From Flavobacterium daejeonense DSM 17708 (GTDB lineage: Bacteria > Bacteroidota > Bacteroidia > Flavobacteriales > Flavobacteriaceae): 49,766 bases of DNA. Under the pieces are notes generated by a model. The model made no database searches, had not been told where the DNA came from, and was given only the letters and a program-made list of their open reading frames with translations. Below are positions 46,389-49,766 of the stretch, piece by piece. The stretch lies in contig NZ_AUDK01000031.1 in assembly GCF_000425425.1 (NCBI RefSeq), positions 1-49,766 of the forward strand, in the 5' to 3' direction. Position 1 is the first letter of the stretch, and each line of letters starts with the position of its first letter. The translations under genes and the position numbers were made by a program.

Positions 46389-47455
46389 ATGAAATTTTAT
46401 GAAAAATTATCCGCTATAAGTTTTTTAAAGAAAAGTTATGCCTTTAAGTTTTTGTTTGTTGCTTTTATTGGAATTCATATTCCTTTAATTGGAATTTTAC
46501 TTTTTGTGCTATTTGACAAAGGGGATTTTTCTGTTGCCGGTTTATTAGTCTTTCCGTTGGTTATGACACTAATTGCTACAGGGGGAACCTTATGGATTCT
46601 GAAAAAATTAATTCAGCCGATTGAATTGGCACCCAAAGCATTAAGTGATTATAAATTGAACCGAACAATTACTAATTTGCCGGTGTATTTTTCAGATGAA
46701 GCAGGATTGTTATTGTTTAATATCCACGATTCCATTTTAGAAAGTGAGTCGTTTATAACTGAGAAGCAGGACTTGATTTATCTGCTTTCGCATGATTTAA
46801 AAACTTTTGCAGGGAATCCAAAATCTTTGGCTACGTTGATTTTAGAAACCAATCCTTCTGATGAAGTGAAAGAATTGGCGCAGTTGATTTGTGAATCCTC
46901 AACGGAGCAATATCAATACATTCAAAATTTTATCCAAATGCTGAAAAAACAGGATGAAATGTTACAAACCAATCCGGATTTTAAGTTGGTTGATTTGGAG
47001 AATATAATTCAGGTAGTTGAAAATAAGGTTTTTAAATGTATGAATGCCAAGAGGATTCAATTGGTTAAAAAATTAGATTTAAAAATGTTGCAACTGGTCA
47101 TTAATCCCGAATTATTAACCCGGGTGATTTATAATTTAATGAGTAATGCTGTTAAGTTTTCTTTTTTCGATTCGGTAATCGAAATCCAAAGTTTTCAGGA
47201 CGAAAAAGGATTATATATAAAAGTGATAGACAAAGGTGTTGGTTTTGATAGTGAAAGCAGTCAAAAATATTTGATAAATTTACTAAAATGAGCAGGTTAG
47301 GGATTTCTAACGAATCTTCTGCCGGAATTGGTTTGTATTTGTGCCGGCAAATTATAGAAAAGAATAATGGTCGTCTGACAGCCACTAGCGAAGGGAAAAA
47401 TAAGGGGGCAACTTTTGTAATTTCTTTTAGAAATATTCTTAATAATAAAATCTAA
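46389..47455 (+). pseudogene. Sensor histidine kinase interrupted by a frameshift
   Basis: A small two-membrane-segment histidine kinase (segments about 21-42 and 51-72) without a HAMP or sensor domain of note. The H-box is YLLSHDLKTFAG with His135; the N-box is LMSNAVKFS, and G1 is VIDKGVGFD. After ESSQK the frame stops at 47291, but the following frame from 47264 onward reads IFDKFTKMSRLGISNESSAGIGLYLCRQIIEKN, the missing G2 region, and runs to a stop at 47453-47455. The join fits loss of one A at the A-run 47263-47267. An ATG at 47288 overlaps the premature TGA. The start is the ATG giving MKFYEKLSAI; frame upstream of it is made of a repeat element. The predicted intact length is 355 residues. 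Confidence 0.85.
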
Positions 47456-47631
47456 AATGTTGATTATGTAGTTGGTAGTTTTTTTTGTGCGTTCATCGAC
47501 AATGTGAAATATTGTATGGCTAATTGTATAAATTAGTTATGGTTTTTTGAAATTCAGGTAAAATAATGTTGTTTTCTGTTATTTCAAATAATTACGATTT
47601 GGCATACTTTGTTTATTTTAATTCATTGCGT

Positions 47632-49766
47632 ATGAAAACAATTCTACCCTTTTCCCGATTTTTATTTTTTGTTTTTTTGATTACTAATTTACTGTTTGCC
47701 AATATCTCTTTTGGTCAAATTGTAATACTTGATCAGGTCGATTTAGATTATGCTCCGGGCGAAACCGTTTATATTAGCGGTTCGGGCTGGCAACCCGGAG
47801 AAACGATAATGCTCGAAGTGGATAATCTTACAAATCCCGATGTAGATTGCGGGCCTGTAACTCCCCAACCTCATGAATCCTGGACAACCGTGGCTGATGA
47901 AAATGGTAATTTTACGGCTTCCTGGTATGTGAATGACTGCGAATTAGGTGCCGATTTAATGCTTGGTGCTTTAGGTTCGTCTTCGGGATTTACTTATGAA
48001 GTTTTCTTTACGGATGCTAATGTTACTTTTACAACAAGCGGATTACCAAATAATACTAGTGTAACGGTTAACTATAGAGTATATCCTACTGGTTCACCAA
48101 GTGGGAGTTTTACATCTATAAATTTTGTCACTCCTAATGCTTCTTCTCCAGCAATTGCAGTAAACAACAGTCAAACTATTGAATATACTTTTAATGACGT
48201 GTCTGTCTCAGGAGTAACATATAAAGCTTCCAGAGGGAGTGTTGTAGGTGCTAATAACGGCAACGGTGGTCAGCAAATTACGGGTATTTATACAGCCTGT
48301 ACACCTCCTGCGGCACCTACAGTAAACAGTCCCCTAACCTATTGTCAGGGATCTTCATCAAATCCTTTAACAGCAACTGGTGATAATTTATTATGGTACA
48401 CATCAGCTTCAGGTGGAACTGGAAGTACTACGGCACCAACTCCTTCTACAACTTCATTAGGAACTACAAGTTATTATGCGAGTCAAACGATAGGGTGCGA
48501 AAGTCCAAGAGCAAAAATTGATGTAGTGATTAATGGTGTCAATCCCGGGGTAATTGGAAAAGGTGTGACACAGCCAGGTCCGGGTTGCGGAATTTTAAAT
48601 CCGGGTATAACATCAGAGGTTATGGCAGCTAGTGGTCCGGGTACAATTAGTTATATTTGGCAAGTGAGTACAGATAACGGAGGAAATTGGACAACTGTTA
48701 CTTCAGCAACATCTAGTCAGTATAATCCAGATTCTTTTGCAACAACTACATCTTTTAAAAGAATAGCGACTTCAACGCTTAATGGTATTAGTTGTTCTGC
48801 AGAATCAAATGTTTTAACTTACGAGGTTAATCCAATACCAGTTGTCGCATCTATATTGCCTGGTGGTACTACCAATGTTTGTGTAGGTTCTTCTTTTCAA
48901 TTGTCAAATGCTACTTTAGGAGGCGTTTGGAGTAGTGCTGATCCTGCAATAGCAACAGTAAGCACTAATGGTTTAGTTACAGGTATAGCTTCCGGTGATG
49001 TAAGTGTTACCTATACTGTTACTGATGTAAATACAGGCTGCTCTAAAGCAGCAAATAAAACCATTCATGTTCTTGCCTTACCAACTGCACCAACAGCAGT
49101 AAATTATTCCGGAGTTTATGATGGAGTTTCCCATACAGGAACGGCTACTTCGAATCTTGGAGAAGAAATTGATTGGTACACAACCGCTACCGGTACAACA
49201 CCGACAGTTGCTCCTGTAGGTACGAATGTAGGAACCTATTCTGCTTATGCGGAAGCCAGAAATACGACATCTGGTTGTAAAAGTGCAACAAGAACATTGG
49301 TTACGGTGGTAATTACTCCAAAAGCAGCTACCGTAACAGCTAATGCCAAATCTAAAACTTATGGAGATTTTAATCCAACATTAGATGCCTCAGTTACAGG
49401 AACGGTGAATGGCGATATTTTGGATTATTCTTTAGCAACCACAGCAATCCAGTTTTCATCAGTTGGTGATTATCCGATTACAGTTACTTTAGGTTCAAAT
49501 CCGAATTACAGTGTAACTCCAATTAATGGATTGTTGACTATTGGCAAACGGGCAATTACTATCACAGCAGATGCGAAGTCCAAAACTTACGGAGATTCCG
49601 ACCCTGTCTTGACTTATCAGATTACTTCAGGAAGTTTAGCCTTTAGTGATGTTTTCAGCGGTTCTTTGAGCAGAGATGCAGGAGAGAGTGTTGGTGATTA
49701 TGCCATCACACAGGGAAGTGTCGCTTTAAACAGCAATTATACCTTGACTTATGTTGGAGCTGATTT
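47632..49766 (+). CDS. Giant secreted Ig-like/MBG-repeat protein (partial)
   Basis: The first 711 codons of an open frame that continues beyond the window. A signal peptide (about 1-32, ending ISFGQ) is followed by Ig-like domains (about 35-130), further repeated beta modules with SYYASQTIGCESP-type and Cys pairs, a BIG2-like module (WSSADPAIATVSTNGLVTGIASG, about 435-470), and from about residue 563 MBG-type repeats with AKSKTYGDFNPTL and AKSKTYGDSDPVL. Such proteins in flavobacteria are surface adhesins or gliding-associated and carry a type IX sorting domain at the far end, which cannot be seen here. No stop is present because the gene is cut by the window edge. Confidence 0.85.
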   Translation, partial: MKTILPFSRFLFFVFLITNLLFANISFGQIVILDQVDLDYAPGETVYISGSGWQPGETIMLEVDNLTNPDVDCGPVTPQPHESWTTVADENGNFTASWYVNDCELGADLMLGALGSSSGFTYEVFFTDANVTFTTSGLPNNTSVTVNYRVYPTGSPSGSFTSINFVTPNASSPAIAVNNSQTIEYTFNDVSVSGVTYKASRGSVVGANNGNGGQQITGIYTACTPPAAPTVNSPLTYCQGSSSNPLTATGDNLLWYTSASGGTGSTTAPTPSTTSLGTTSYYASQTIGCESPRAKIDVVINGVNPGVIGKGVTQPGPGCGILNPGITSEVMAASGPGTISYIWQVSTDNGGNWTTVTSATSSQYNPDSFATTTSFKRIATSTLNGISCSAESNVLTYEVNPIPVVASILPGGTTNVCVGSSFQLSNATLGGVWSSADPAIATVSTNGLVTGIASGDVSVTYTVTDVNTGCSKAANKTIHVLALPTAPTAVNYSGVYDGVSHTGTATSNLGEEIDWYTTATGTTPTVAPVGTNVGTYSAYAEARNTTSGCKSATRTLVTVVITPKAATVTANAKSKTYGDFNPTLDASVTGTVNGDILDYSLATTAIQFSSVGDYPITVTLGSNPNYSVTPINGLLTIGKRAITITADAKSKTYGDSDPVLTYQITSGSLAFSDVFSGSLSRDAGESVGDYAITQGSVALNSNYTLTYVGAD

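Noticed and set aside
1..49766. tRNA, rRNA, tmRNA genes, transposases and integrases
   Set aside because: I looked on both strands for cloverleaf ends, rRNA blocks and recombinase motifs and saw none.

Overview
The window looks like a chromosome segment of a Flavobacterium-type member of the Bacteroidota. The evidence is AT-rich DNA, TAnnTTTG -7 promoter boxes instead of sigma70 -10 boxes, almost no Shine-Dalgarno sequences, a type IX secretion C-terminal sorting domain, short-lived lipoproteins typical of the group, and the dispersed intergenic palindromes (CCCGATAGCTATCGGG and related) that fill flavobacterial genomes. No rRNA, tRNA, CRISPR array, transposase or integrase was found.

Layout. 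1-6.3 kb: a DEAD-box RNA helicase, then a locus read on the minus strand consisting of a HEAT-repeat membrane protein, a processive family 2 glycosyltransferase, a TPR plus YaiO-type outer-membrane barrel, and a receiver-only response regulator. This is probably an exopolysaccharide synthesis and export system. 6.3-9.4 kb: a large secreted pectate lyase with a LacI-type operator upstream. 9.4-18.1 kb: housekeeping genes (TIGR02757 protein, LolD-like ABC ATPase, MsrA, small membrane proteins and lipoproteins), the serine pathway (serA, serC) behind a LuxC-like acyl-CoA reductase, and a divergent ferredoxin. 18.2-25 kb: ychF, an FMN reductase, and topoisomerase IV (parE, parC) with a decayed nucleotidyltransferase/HEPN remnant between the two subunits. 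25-30.7 kb: a DnaQ-like exonuclease with a cNMP/CBS/DUF294 protein, TerC, a lipoprotein, a pentapeptide protein, and murQ. 30.6-31.75 kb: an accessory two-gene cassette (small putative antitoxin plus putative ADP-ribosyltransferase) flanked by an 84-bp direct repeat of the 5' end of murQ. 31.8-38 kb: a ZIP transporter, three RNA or small-molecule methyltransferases including rlmD, and DUF6452/DUF6048 envelope proteins. 38-40.3 kb: a repeat-rich stretch with an orphan membrane protein and a ParD/ParE-type module whose toxin is frameshifted. 40.4-46.1 kb: ilvD, a lipoprotein, a LysR regulator divergent from an MdaB-like quinone reductase, an aldo/keto reductase and an SGNH hydrolase. 46.2-49.8 kb: a frameshifted sensor histidine kinase and the first 711 codons of a giant secreted Ig/MBG-repeat protein that runs off the window.

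The most interesting item is the cassette at 30.6-31.75 kb. It is a compact toxin/defence-like gene pair inserted so that murQ keeps a complete 5' end while a 28-codon copy of that 5' end is left on the far side. Next are the shared tandem ATCGAT sites at two-helical-turn spacing upstream of both the polysaccharide operon and the response regulator, face-to-face promoters with abutting -7 boxes between the ferredoxin and acyl-CoA reductase genes, degenerate 7-bp and 8-bp periodic arrays in several 5' regions, and two frameshifts that both look like loss of one A from an A-run. Function calls rest on motifs read by eye; no database search was run.
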